This document shows positions 24,354-32,406 of a DNA stretch of 64,000 nucleotides, piece by piece. The position numbers were made by a program, and so were the translations under genes. This DNA comes from Serratia marcescens subsp. marcescens ATCC 13880 (GTDB lineage Bacteria; Pseudomonadota; Gammaproteobacteria; Enterobacterales; Enterobacteriaceae). Location of the stretch: positions 806,001 to 870,000 of the forward strand of contig NZ_CP071238.1 of NCBI RefSeq assembly GCF_017299535.1. The letters are read 5' to 3'. The notes under the pieces are model-generated. The model was given only the letters and a program-made list of their open reading frames with translations, was not told the origin of the DNA and ran no database searches. Each line of letters opens with the position of its first letter. The first letter of the stretch is position 1.

Positions 24354-24379
24354 ACTGCCAATAAGGCAGTTTATTTTTC
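24354..24379 (+). other. Small hairpin with T-rich tail upstream of the flavoprotein operon
   Basis: ACTGCC-AATAA-GGCAGT is followed by TTTATTTTT, a terminator-like element lying within the very AT-rich 298-base gap between eno and the flavoprotein gene, about 75 bases before the latter's ATG. It could be a leader attenuator or a second terminator. The rest of the gap shows no gene. Confidence 0.4.
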
Positions 24380-24454
24380 GCCGTTCTGCCGTAGACCTTC
24401 ATCATCACCATACCTTAATACTGCCGGCTTGCTGGCCGGTTGAGCGAGGGCTTG

Positions 24455-25645
24455 ATGCGACAGCGAATCATCATTGTCGGCGGCGGAACCGGCGGCACCA
24501 TCCTGGCCAATTTATTGGCCGCAAAATTGCACCGGGAAATTATTAATAATAAAGTCGAGTTATTAATGATATCGGATTCACCGCTGCATTATTACAAGCC
24601 GGCGTTTATGTATGTGGCGTTCAATACTTTTTTCAAGCAAGAGCTCACGCGCTCACAGCGGAGTTTATTGCGGCCAGAAATACAGTTTATTATTGATAAG
24701 GCGGAATCTTTCGATTTAAAACAGCGAAGCATAGCTACGCAAAGCGGTAAATTTTATTCCTATGATTTTCTGGTTTTCGCCACCGGCTGCGTACCTTGGC
24801 CAGAGCGCATCGAAGGACTGGCGCAGGCGGGCGATCATTTTTACCAGTATCAGGCCGCCAGGCGGTTAGCGCATAAATTGGCGACGATCGAGAAAGGCCG
24901 CATTTTCATCACCGTGTCCTTCCCTGAAACCCCCAACGTGCCCCATCAGTGCGGCATCGCACCGATCGAAACCACCCTGATGCTGGATGACTACCTGCGG
25001 CGGCGCGGCGTGCGCAAGGCGGTGGAGATTGTGTACACCTATCCGACCATTTCTCAACTCTTGCGTAACTGCCTGTTTTTACAGCACCCGACCGGCGAAG
25101 CGCTGCCCGCCATTTTTGCCGCGCGCGACATTCGCCACCAGCGAGGGTTTACCCTCAGCCGGGTAGACGCCCAGCGTAACGTCGCCTATTCCGCTGAGGG
25201 GGAAGAGCAGCCGTTCGACATTCTGATGGCGACGCCGCCGATTCGCGCAGTCGAGGCGGTGCGCAATACCGGATTGAGCGAGAGTCAAAACGGTGAAGGC
25301 TGGCTGCCGACCGATCATCAAACGCTGCAGGTCTACGGCCAGCAGGGCGTGTATGTCATAGGCGATACCGTGGATTTGCCGGTCAGCAAGGCCGGCGGCT
25401 CTTGCCATAATCAGGCGCCGGTCATTGCCGACAACATCGTGGCGGAAATGCGGTTGGGCCACACAGTGAGCCATTATGACGGCAAGGTGCAGGCGGTCGC
25501 GCAAATGGGGCTGAATGCCGGCATGCCGCTGGTGTACGACTATCGTCACGACGTGCTGCCGACGCCCGCCACCAAGGTGGGCGGCATGCTGCGCAATGGG
25601 TTTAACCGCGGCCTTTACTGGGCCACGGTAAGGGGGCTGATATGA
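24455..25645 (+). CDS. FAD-dependent sulfide:quinone oxidoreductase-like flavoprotein
   Basis: A 396-residue pyridine-nucleotide-disulfide-oxidoreductase-fold protein of the SQR/flavocytochrome-c-sulfide-dehydrogenase group. The FAD dinucleotide motif IIIVGGGTGGT is at 5-15, a second FAD motif VYVIGDTVDLPVSKAGGS at 299-316, and FATGCVPWPE at 108-117. Cysteines are at 112, 166, 206 and 317. Cys112 and Cys166 fit two redox cysteines of SQRs. The usual third cysteine near the C-terminal AxCIxDxG region is missing (AVAQMGLNAG here). The ATG at 24455 follows GAGCGAGGG. It overlaps the DUF1641 gene by ATGA. The 5-prime part of the gene is AT-richer than its neighbours. Quinone-dependent sulfide oxidation is inferred; the true electron donor could differ. 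Confidence 0.75.
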   Translation: MRQRIIIVGGGTGGTILANLLAAKLHREIINNKVELLMISDSPLHYYKPAFMYVAFNTFFKQELTRSQRSLLRPEIQFIIDKAESFDLKQRSIATQSGKFYSYDFLVFATGCVPWPERIEGLAQAGDHFYQYQAARRLAHKLATIEKGRIFITVSFPETPNVPHQCGIAPIETTLMLDDYLRRRGVRKAVEIVYTYPTISQLLRNCLFLQHPTGEALPAIFAARDIRHQRGFTLSRVDAQRNVAYSAEGEEQPFDILMATPPIRAVEAVRNTGLSESQNGEGWLPTDHQTLQVYGQQGVYVIGDTVDLPVSKAGGSCHNQAPVIADNIVAEMRLGHTVSHYDGKVQAVAQMGLNAGMPLVYDYRHDVLPTPATKVGGMLRNGFNRGLYWATVRGLI

Positions 25646-26046
25646 CGGAAAGCACGGTGCATGCGGCGGACCTGCAATCATTGGCGGCGTTGCTCGAGAA
25701 ACTGCAGCCGCTGCTGGCGGGCGGCCGGTTGGATAACGTGGTCGATCTGTTGTCGCTGTTGTCGGACGTGGTGGATATTGCCGACAACGCGCTGGTGGAG
25801 AAACTGGCCGGCGTCTTTGAAGGTTTGGTGACCCTCGGCTGGGAAGGCGGAACGGCGCTGCAGATGGCGCACAGCGAGCTGCAGTTGAATCCTCCGCCGG
25901 CCAGTTTTCGCGCGCTGTACGCCTTGCTGAAGCAGCCGGATACCCTGCTGGGGTTAACGCTGCTGCTGCGTACTTTACAAATCATCGGCCAGCGCACGCG
26001 AGACAGCGCGTTGCCGTCAGCCCTTCCAGATGAATCGTCGAATTAA
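25642..26046 (+). CDS. DUF1641 family protein
   Basis: A 134-residue, mainly helical soluble protein of unknown function with leucine-rich amphipathic segments (LAALLEKLQPLL, LDNVVDLLSLLSDVVDIADNALVEKL) and no cysteines. It matches the DUF1641 pattern, a family I recall as often encoded beside SQR-like flavoproteins or formate dehydrogenases, so it is likely a partner or regulator of the preceding protein. ATGA overlap with that gene implies translational coupling. No catalytic motif is visible. Confidence 0.7.
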   Translation: MTESTVHAADLQSLAALLEKLQPLLAGGRLDNVVDLLSLLSDVVDIADNALVEKLAGVFEGLVTLGWEGGTALQMAHSELQLNPPPASFRALYALLKQPDTLLGLTLLLRTLQIIGQRTRDSALPSALPDESSN

Positions 26047-26076
26047 GCTTCACCCATTCAGGTAAGGAGTTGTGTT

Positions 26077-27273
26077 ATGTCCGCTACAGCAGTTGGCCAC
26101 GACTTTGCCACCCGGGCTATTCATTACGGCTACGATCCTCAGCGGTATCAGGGTGCACTGTCTCCACCGGTGTTTATGAGCTCTACGTTTGCTTTTCCCA
26201 CGGCGGAATACGGCGGCGCCTGCTTTGCCGGCACCGAGCCGGGGTACTTTTATTCGCGCATCGCCAACCCGACGTTAAACCTGCTCGAGCAACGCATCGC
26301 CAACCTGGAGGAGGGGGAGGCGGCGGTGGCGTTCGCTTCCGGCATGGGGGCGATCACCGCGTGTTGTTGGACGCTGCTCAGACCGGGTGATGAGCTGATT
26401 GTCGATGAAACCGTCTATGGTTGCACCTTCAGCTACTTTCATCATGGTCTGGCGCGCTTTGGCGTTAAGATAACCCACGTTGACCTGACCCGGCCGGAGC
26501 GGCTGGCGTCGGCCATGGGGCCGCATACCCGGCTGGTGTATTGCGAAACGCCGGCCAATCCCAACATGCGCTTGATCGATATCGCCGCCGTGGCGGAGAT
26601 CGCCCATCGGCATCAGGCGCTGCTGCTGGTGGACAACACCTACTGTACGCCCTATCTGCAGCGGCCTCTGGCGTTAGGCGCCGATATCGTGGTGCACTCG
26701 GCGACCAAGTACCTCGGCGGGCACGGCGATCTCCTGGCCGGGATAGCGGTGACGCGTCAGGCGTTGGCCGAGGCGATCCGTCTGGAGGGGCTAAAGGACA
26801 TGAACGGGGCGGTACTGTCGGCGCAGGATGCCGCGCTGGTGCTGCGCGGGATGAAAACCTTGCCGCTGCGCATGGATCGTCATTGCGATAACGCGCAGCG
26901 CCTGGCGGAGATACTAACGGAGCATCCGGCGATCGAGCGGGTGTATTACCCCGGCCTGGCGAACTTCCCGCAGCATGCGTTGGCACGGCGGCAAATGGTG
27001 CGCCCCGGCGGCATGCTGGCGTTTGAACTGCGGGGCGGAATGCGTGCGGGCATTCGCTTCCTCAATGCGCTGCAGCTCATCTTGCGCGCGGTCAGCCTGG
27101 GCGATTGCGAAAGCCTGGCGCAACACCCGGCCAGCATGACGCACTCGGCCTACACGCCGGAAGAGCGGAAACGGCACCACATCAGCGAGGGGCTGGTGCG
27201 GCTGTCCGCCGGGCTGGAGGCGTTTGACGATCTGCAGGCGGATATCCTGCAGGCGCTGGCGCAGGCGCAATAA
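26077..27273 (+). CDS. megL: Methionine gamma-lyase (PLP-dependent)
   Basis: A 398-residue Cys/Met-metabolism PLP enzyme cleaving L-methionine to methanethiol, 2-oxobutyrate and ammonia; homologues also act on homocysteine and cysteine, releasing H2S. The diagnostic residues fall at the numbers known for the Pseudomonas enzyme: Tyr59 and Arg61 (FYSRI), Tyr114 and the gamma-lyase-specific Cys116 (VYGCTF), PLP lysine Lys211 ([11 protein letters not shown]), Lys240 and Asp241 (GLKDMNGAV). Cys116 separates it from cystathionine gamma-synthases and beta-lyases. TAAGGAG precedes the ATG. It lies 30 bases after the DUF1641 gene and is probably one operon with the SQR-like flavoprotein. Confidence 0.88.
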   Translation: MSATAVGHDFATRAIHYGYDPQRYQGALSPPVFMSSTFAFPTAEYGGACFAGTEPGYFYSRIANPTLNLLEQRIANLEEGEAAVAFASGMGAITACCWTLLRPGDELIVDETVYGCTFSYFHHGLARFGVKITHVDLTRPERLASAMGPHTRLVYCETPANPNMRLIDIAAVAEIAHRHQALLLVDNTYCTPYLQRPLALGADIVVHSATKYLGGHGDLLAGIAVTRQALAEAIRLEGLKDMNGAVLSAQDAALVLRGMKTLPLRMDRHCDNAQRLAEILTEHPAIERVYYPGLANFPQHALARRQMVRPGGMLAFELRGGMRAGIRFLNALQLILRAVSLGDCESLAQHPASMTHSAYTPEERKRHHISEGLVRLSAGLEAFDDLQADILQALAQAQ

Positions 27274-27297
27274 AAAAACCCGCCGCAGCGGGTTTTG
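27271..27297. terminator. Bidirectional terminator between megL and the hut permease
   Basis: AAAACCCGC-CGCA-GCGGGTTTT. The minus-strand reading ends in a seven-T run and should be the stronger terminator, serving the hut transcript. The plus-strand T-run is only four bases. Confidence 0.85.
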
Positions 27298-27310
27298 GCC
27301 GAAGCGAGCG

Positions 27311-28705
27311 TTACATCTGTTGCGTCGCTGTGGTCACCGGCGAACCGCCGCCTTTTTTGCGCACCCACAGCCAGTAAGCCGCGGTGAGGAACGCGATCCA
27401 CACCAGCCCGACGTACAGCGCGATGCGGCTCTCTTCGAAGTAGCCGAGCAGGCCGATGACGAACGCCATAAAGGCGGTCGCCAATGCCGGCGCCACCGGC
27501 CACCACGGCACCGGGAAGCTCAACTGACGCGTTTCTTCCGGCGACAGCGTGCGGCGCATGACGATCTGCGACAGCAGGATCATCAGCCACACCCAGACGG
27601 TGGCGAAGGTGGCGATCGAGGCGATGATCATGAAGACCTTCTCCGGGATCAGGTAGTTGAGCACCACCGCCAGCAGCAGGGCGATTGACATGACCAGCAC
27701 CGTCATCCACGGCACGCCGCTGGCGGTCAGCTTGGTGAAGCTGCGCGGCGCCTGGCCGTCCTGCGCCATGCCGTACATCATGCGGCCGGCGCCGAAGATG
27801 TCGCTGTTGATGGCCGAAATGGCCGCGGTGATCACCACCACGTTCAGCACGTTGGCGGCGGAGCTGATGCCGAGGTTGCTGAAGATCTCAACGAACGGGC
27901 TGCCGTTCTGGCCGATGCTGTTCCACGGATAGATCGCCATCAGCACCATCAACGTCAGCACGTAAAACAGCAAGATGCGCACCGGTACGGCGTTGATCGC
28001 CTTCGGCAGCACTTTGGCGGGGTCTTTCGCCTCGCTGGCGGTGATGCCGATGATCTCGATGCCGCCGAAGGCGAACATCACTACCGCTAATGACGCGACC
28101 ACGCCGCCAATGCCGTTAGGCATAAAGCCGCCGTGCTGCCACAGGTTGCTGATGCCGGTGGCGTGCTGGGCTTGCCCGAAACCGAACAGCATCACCGCCG
28201 CACCGCCGACGATCATCGCTACGATGGCGGCGACCTTGACCAGCGACAGCCAGAACTCCAGCTCGCCGAAAACCTTGACGCTGCACAGGTTGAGCGCGCC
28301 GATAAACAGGATGATGCTGAGCACCCAGACCCACTGGGCGACGTCCGGGAACCACAGCCCCATATAGATGCCGAAGGCAGTGACGTCCGCCAGGGCGACG
28401 ATCACCATTTCAAAGGTGTAGGTCCAGCCGGTAAGGAATCCGGCCAGCGGGCCGAGATAGTGGCTGGCGTAGTGGCCGAACGAGCCGGAAACCGGCTGGT
28501 GCACCGCCATTTCACCCAGCGCGCGCATCACCATGAATACCGCCGCGCCGCCCACCAGGTAGGCCAGCAGCACCGCCGGGCCGGCCAGTTGGATGGCGCC
28601 GGCGGAGCCGTAGAACAGGCCGGTGCCGATCGCCGAGCCGAGAGCCATGAAACGGATATGCCGCGCGTTTAGTCCGCGTCTGAGTTGTGTCGTTTCGTTA
28701 CGCAT
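27311..28705 (-). CDS. APC-family amino-acid permease (ProY/HutT-like), probable histidine permease
   Basis: A 464-residue inner-membrane amino-acid:proton symporter with about 12 transmembrane helices. The family signature [21 protein letters not shown] is in TM1. It is closest in memory to E. coli ProY and to HutT permeases of histidine clusters, sharing [34 protein letters not shown] and [18 protein letters not shown]. The start [12 protein letters not shown] at 28705 fits the family better than the 26-residue longer frame. It is the third gene after hutU-hutH, so histidine uptake is the likely job, inferred from context. A strong hairpin separates it from hutH. Confidence 0.85.
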   Translation of the reverse strand: MRNETTQLRRGLNARHIRFMALGSAIGTGLFYGSAGAIQLAGPAVLLAYLVGGAAVFMVMRALGEMAVHQPVSGSFGHYASHYLGPLAGFLTGWTYTFEMVIVALADVTAFGIYMGLWFPDVAQWVWVLSIILFIGALNLCSVKVFGELEFWLSLVKVAAIVAMIVGGAAVMLFGFGQAQHATGISNLWQHGGFMPNGIGGVVASLAVVMFAFGGIEIIGITASEAKDPAKVLPKAINAVPVRILLFYVLTLMVLMAIYPWNSIGQNGSPFVEIFSNLGISSAANVLNVVVITAAISAINSDIFGAGRMMYGMAQDGQAPRSFTKLTASGVPWMTVLVMSIALLLAVVLNYLIPEKVFMIIASIATFATVWVWLMILLSQIVMRRTLSPEETRQLSFPVPWWPVAPALATAFMAFVIGLLGYFEESRIALYVGLVWIAFLTAAYWLWVRKKGGGSPVTTATQQM

Positions 28706-28742
28706 GTTGCTTCCCGTTAAGTGTTTGCCGAACAGGCACGCG

Positions 28743-28778
28743 CTGCCCGCGCCGGGTGGAACGCACCCGGCGGGGCAG
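28743..28778 (-). other. Strong intercistronic hairpin between hutH and the permease
   Basis: A 14-bp stem with one bulged base (arms CTGCCC-GC-GCCGGGT and complement, 7-base loop) lies in the 102-base gap. There is no T-run, so it is probably an mRNA processing or stability element that lowers permease expression relative to hutUH. Confidence 0.6.
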
Positions 28779-28807
28779 AACAAACTGCGTGATTCAGTGT
28801 GTAATGA

Positions 28808-30343
28808 TTATGCCTGGCTAGGCAGCAGCGCCGCAGGCAGCAGCGATGTCAGGTGACCGGCCGCCAATAGCTGGCTGGCGGCTTCAATGTCGGGGGCGAA
28901 GAAACGATCCTTGTCGTAGAAACTGACATGCTCGCGCAGCAGACGGCGCGCCTGCTCCAGACCTTCCGAGGTCTTCAGGCCGTTGCGGAAATCCAGGCCC
29001 TGGCAGGCGGCCAGCCACTCGACCGCCAGAATGCCGCGCACGTTGTCCGCCATGCTCCACAGACGGCGGCCGGCGGCCGGCGCCATGGAAACGTGGTCCT
29101 CCTGGTTGGCGGAGGTCGGAATGCTGTCGACGCTCGATGGATGCGCCAGCGCTTTGTTTTCGCTGGCCAGCGCCGCGGCGGTGACCTGAGCGATCATGAA
29201 GCCGGAGTTCACGCCGCCGTTCTCCACCAGGAACGGTGGCAGCTGCGACATGTGTTTGTCCATCATCAGCGAGATGCGGCGCTCGGACAGCGAACCGATT
29301 TCGGCGAATGCCAGCGCCAGGTTATCGGCGGCCATCGCCACCGGTTCGGCGTGGAAGTTGCCGCCGGACAGCACGTCACCCTGCTCGGCGAACACCAGCG
29401 GGTTATCGGAGACGGCGTTGGCTTCGATCTCCAGCACCTCGGCGGCCTGACGGATCTGCGTCAGGCAGGCACCCATTACCTGCGGCTGGCAGCGCAGGGA
29501 GTAAGGATCCTGCACTTTTTCACAGTTGCGGTGCGAGTCGGAGACTTCGCTGCGCGCGCCGAGCAGGTGGCGGTAGGCGAGGGCGGCGTCGATCTGGCCG
29601 CGCTGGCCGCGCACCTCGTGGATACGCGCATCGAACGGGCTGCGGGAGCCCAGCGCCGCTTCCACCGTCAGGCTGCCCGCCACGGTCGCGGCGGCGAACA
29701 GGTCTTCCGCGTCGAACAGGCCGCGCAGCGCGAAGGCGGCGGAGACTTGGGTGCCGTTCAGCAATGCCAGGCCCTCTTTCGCCGCCAGCGTCAGCGGTTT
29801 CAGGCCGGCTTTGGCCAGCGCTTCGGTCGCCGGCAGCCATTGGCCCTGATGGCGCGCCTGGCCTTCGCCCAGCAGCACCAGACTCATGTGCGCCAGCGGC
29901 GCCAGGTCGCCAGAGGCGCCGACTGAGCCTTTCAGCGGGATATGCGGATAGACTTCGGCGTTGACCAGCGCGATCAGCGCCTGGATAACTTCCAGGCGAA
30001 TGCCGGAGAAGCCGCGCGACAGGCTGTTGATCTTCAGCACCATGATCAGGCGCACCAGATTGTCGTCGGTCGGCTCGCCCACGCCGGCGGCGTGTGACAG
30101 CACGATCGAGCGCTGCAGATTTTCCAGATCGTCGCGGGCGATGCGCGTCGAAGCCAGCAGGCCAAACCCGGTGTTGATGCCGTATGTGGTGCGGTTTTCT
30201 TCAACGATGCGTTCGACGCAGGCCACGCTTTGCTGGATTGGGGCATAGGCGTTGTCGTCCAGCGTCAGCGTCACCGGGTGTTGATACACGTCGCGTAGCT
30301 GGGCCAGCGTCAGTTTGCCCGGGCGAATAGTCAGCGCTTTCAT
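28808..30343 (-). CDS. hutH: Histidine ammonia-lyase
   Basis: A 511-residue cytoplasmic enzyme deaminating L-histidine to trans-urocanate, the first step of histidine utilisation. The MIO electrophile forms autocatalytically from Ala143-Ser144-Gly145 in [16 protein letters not shown]. Other family blocks are [35 protein letters not shown] and [18 protein letters not shown]. The start overlaps the hutU stop by ATGA, so it is translationally coupled in a hutU-hutH-permease operon. Confidence 0.97.
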   Translation of the reverse strand: MKALTIRPGKLTLAQLRDVYQHPVTLTLDDNAYAPIQQSVACVERIVEENRTTYGINTGFGLLASTRIARDDLENLQRSIVLSHAAGVGEPTDDNLVRLIMVLKINSLSRGFSGIRLEVIQALIALVNAEVYPHIPLKGSVGASGDLAPLAHMSLVLLGEGQARHQGQWLPATEALAKAGLKPLTLAAKEGLALLNGTQVSAAFALRGLFDAEDLFAAATVAGSLTVEAALGSRSPFDARIHEVRGQRGQIDAALAYRHLLGARSEVSDSHRNCEKVQDPYSLRCQPQVMGACLTQIRQAAEVLEIEANAVSDNPLVFAEQGDVLSGGNFHAEPVAMAADNLALAFAEIGSLSERRISLMMDKHMSQLPPFLVENGGVNSGFMIAQVTAAALASENKALAHPSSVDSIPTSANQEDHVSMAPAAGRRLWSMADNVRGILAVEWLAACQGLDFRNGLKTSEGLEQARRLLREHVSFYDKDRFFAPDIEAASQLLAAGHLTSLLPAALLPSQA

Positions 30344-32031
30344 GCTTTTTCTCCTTGGGTCGCGGCAACCATCGGCAGGTTCAGGCCTTGCTCGCGGGCG
30401 CAGTCGATAGCGATATCGTAACCGGCGTCGGCGTGACGCATGACCCCGGTAGCCGGGTCATTGTGCAGCACGCGGGCGATGCGCTCGGCGGCTTCGTCGG
30501 TGCCGTCGCAGACGATCACCATGCCGGAGTGTTGGGAGAAGCCCATGCCGACGCCGCCGCCGTGGTGCAGGGAAACCCAGGTGGCGCCGCTGGCGGTGTT
30601 CAACAGGGCGTTCAGCAGCGGCCAGTCGGAAACCGCATCGGAACCGTCTTTCATCGCTTCGGTTTCACGGTTCGGGCTGGAAACGGAGCCGGAATCCAGG
30701 TGGTCGCGGCCGATGACGATCGGGGCGGACAGTTCGCCGCGGCGAACCATCTCGTTGAACGCCAGACCCAGCTTGGCGCGCTGGCCGAGGCCAACCCAGC
30801 AGATGCGCGCCGGCAGGCCCTGGAAGCTGATGCGCTCGCGCGCCATGTCCAGCCAGCGATGCAGGTGTTCGTCATCCGGGATCAGCTCTTTCACCATGGC
30901 GTCGGTTTTGTAGATGTCCTGCGGATCGCCGGACAGCGCCGCCCAGCGGAACGGCCCGATGCCGCGGCAGAACAGCGGACGGATGTAGGCCGGCACGAAG
31001 CCCGGGAAGTCGAAGGCATTGTCGACGCCGGTTTCTTTCGCCATCTGGCGAATGTTGTTGCCGTAGTCGAAGGTCGGCACGCCCATCTGCTGGAACGCCA
31101 GCATGGCTTTGACGTGATCGGCCATCGACTGCTTGGCGGCGGCGACCACCTTGGCCGGCTCGGTCTGGGCGCGCTGGCGATACTCTTCCCAGCTCCAGCC
31201 CTTCGGCAGGTAGCCGTTCAGCGGATCGTGGGCGCTGGTCTGATCGGTGACCATGTCCGGGCGCACGCCGCGGCGCACCAGCTCAGGCAGGATTTCCGCC
31301 GCGTTGCCGCACAGGGCGATGGAGATGGCTTTGCCTTCTGAGGTGTATTTCTTGATGCGGGCCAGCGCGTCGTCCAGATCTTTGGCCTGCTCATCGACGT
31401 AGCGGGTTTTCAGACGGAAATCGATGCGGCTCTGCTGACATTCGATGTTCAGCGAGCAGGCGCCCGCCAGCGTCGCGGCCAGCGGCTGCGCGCCGCCCAT
31501 GCCGCCCAGACCGGCGGTCAGCACCCAGCGCCCCTGCAGGCTGCCGTCGTAATGCTGGCGGCCCGCTTCGACGAAGGTCTCATAGGTGCCCTGAACGATG
31601 CCCTGGCTGCCGATGTAGATCCAGCTGCCGGCGGTCATCTGGCCGTACATGGCCAGGCCTTTGGCGTCCAGTTCGTTGAAGTGTTCCCAGGTCGCCCAGT
31701 GCGGCACCAGGTTGGAGTTGGCGATCAGCACGCGCGGCGCGTTGCTGTGGGTTTTGAATACGCCGACCGGCTTGCCGGACTGCACCAGCAGGGTTTCGTC
31801 CTCTTCCAGCGTTTTCAGGGTTTCGACGATCTTGTCGTAGCAATCCCAGTCGCGCGCGGCGCGGCCGATGCCGCCGTACACCACCAGCTCATGTGGGTTC
31901 TCCGCAACTTCAGGATCGAGGTTGTTCATCAGCATGCGTAACGGCGCTTCGGTCAGCCAGCTTTTTGCGTTTAATTGTGTGCCGCGTGGCGCGCGTACAT
32001 CGACATTGCGAACTTTGTTATTTGTAGTCAC
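30340..32031 (-). CDS. hutU: Urocanate hydratase
   Basis: A 563-residue NAD+-containing cytoplasmic enzyme converting urocanate to 4-imidazolone-5-propionate. Near-identity to the Klebsiella protein is seen through [38 protein letters not shown], the NAD-binding [20 protein letters not shown], and [24 protein letters not shown]. No ATG is well placed. The GTG at 32031 ([18 protein letters not shown]) has GAGGA seven bases upstream and is preferred over an upstream in-frame ATG at 32067. The apparent N-terminal MYIQ extension of the longer frame is operator DNA. hutI, hutG and hutC are not in the window. Confidence 0.96.
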   Translation of the reverse strand: MTTNNKVRNVDVRAPRGTQLNAKSWLTEAPLRMLMNNLDPEVAENPHELVVYGGIGRAARDWDCYDKIVETLKTLEEDETLLVQSGKPVGVFKTHSNAPRVLIANSNLVPHWATWEHFNELDAKGLAMYGQMTAGSWIYIGSQGIVQGTYETFVEAGRQHYDGSLQGRWVLTAGLGGMGGAQPLAATLAGACSLNIECQQSRIDFRLKTRYVDEQAKDLDDALARIKKYTSEGKAISIALCGNAAEILPELVRRGVRPDMVTDQTSAHDPLNGYLPKGWSWEEYRQRAQTEPAKVVAAAKQSMADHVKAMLAFQQMGVPTFDYGNNIRQMAKETGVDNAFDFPGFVPAYIRPLFCRGIGPFRWAALSGDPQDIYKTDAMVKELIPDDEHLHRWLDMARERISFQGLPARICWVGLGQRAKLGLAFNEMVRRGELSAPIVIGRDHLDSGSVSSPNRETEAMKDGSDAVSDWPLLNALLNTASGATWVSLHHGGGVGMGFSQHSGMVIVCDGTDEAAERIARVLHNDPATGVMRHADAGYDIAIDCAREQGLNLPMVAATQGEKA

Positions 32032-32117
32032 AGCATTTTCCTCAAACAGTATCGGTGCAGATTCCATGCCGCGGTGGGGATGAGTACCACGGCATAACAA
32101 TGCGTAGGGCTTATTAA

Positions 32118-32146
32118 CATATACTTGTATGTACAAGCATATGCAA
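32118..32146 (-). promoter_or_regulatory. hutUH promoter with HutC-type operator in the spacer
   Basis: On the minus strand TTGCAT (32146-32141), a 17-base spacer and TATATG (32123-32118) make a plausible promoter. The spacer contains the palindrome CTTGTACATACAAG (32137-32124), matching the TGTA-N2-TACA core reported for HutC operators, so repressor binding would block RNA polymerase. Release by urocanate is the known HutC mechanism; the regulator gene is not in the window. Confidence 0.65.
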
Positions 32147-32373
32147 CACTGACCAGTTGCCGCTGAAAAGTGGCATAAGAAAAAGTTATTTTCTTTTTAT
32201 ATCAGGTTGATATGCGATTTTTTATCACCGGCTTCATATGCGAAAAGCCGGAGAAAAGTGAGCTGTTCGGCAAAAATAAATTAAAATTGACTCATTTTTG
32301 GGCGGCTAGTCACAATATTTTTACAGACTGATTACAGTTGGCGGCGGAGGATAAACAAGCCCTATCACCGCGG

Positions 32374-32398
32374 GAAGAAAGCCCGCCGTGGGCGGGCT
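32374..32398 (-). terminator. Terminator of the MFS transporter gene
   Basis: AGCCCGCC-GTG-GGCGGGCT is followed on the minus strand by TTCTT, 8 bases beyond the stop codon. Confidence 0.75.
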
Positions 32399-32406
32399 TG
32401 CCAGGC

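Larger units (their letters stand above)
32032..32406. other. hutU upstream region, 375 bases without a gene
   Basis: AT-rich DNA between hutU and the MFS gene stop. It holds the hut promoter/operator (32118-32146), a CCGGCTT...AAGCCGG hairpin near 32230-32255 and the terminator of the MFS gene. No small ORF with a credible ribosome site was seen. Confidence 0.6.

Noticed and set aside
30355..31341. Long open frame antisense to hutU
   Set aside because: Complement shadow of urocanase, with no ribosome site or domain.
32032..32136. N-terminal extension of HutU beginning MYIQ, and the similar MYIQ extension of the MFS frame
   Set aside because: Both extensions translate the shared operator sequence. 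The family N-termini, ribosome sites and promoter position support the internal starts.
32199..32213. ATA-N9-TAT, a possible NAC (nitrogen assimilation control) site upstream of hutU
   Set aside because: The pattern is short and expected by chance in AT-rich DNA, and it lies about 96 bases from the predicted start rather than near the position known for Klebsiella hut.
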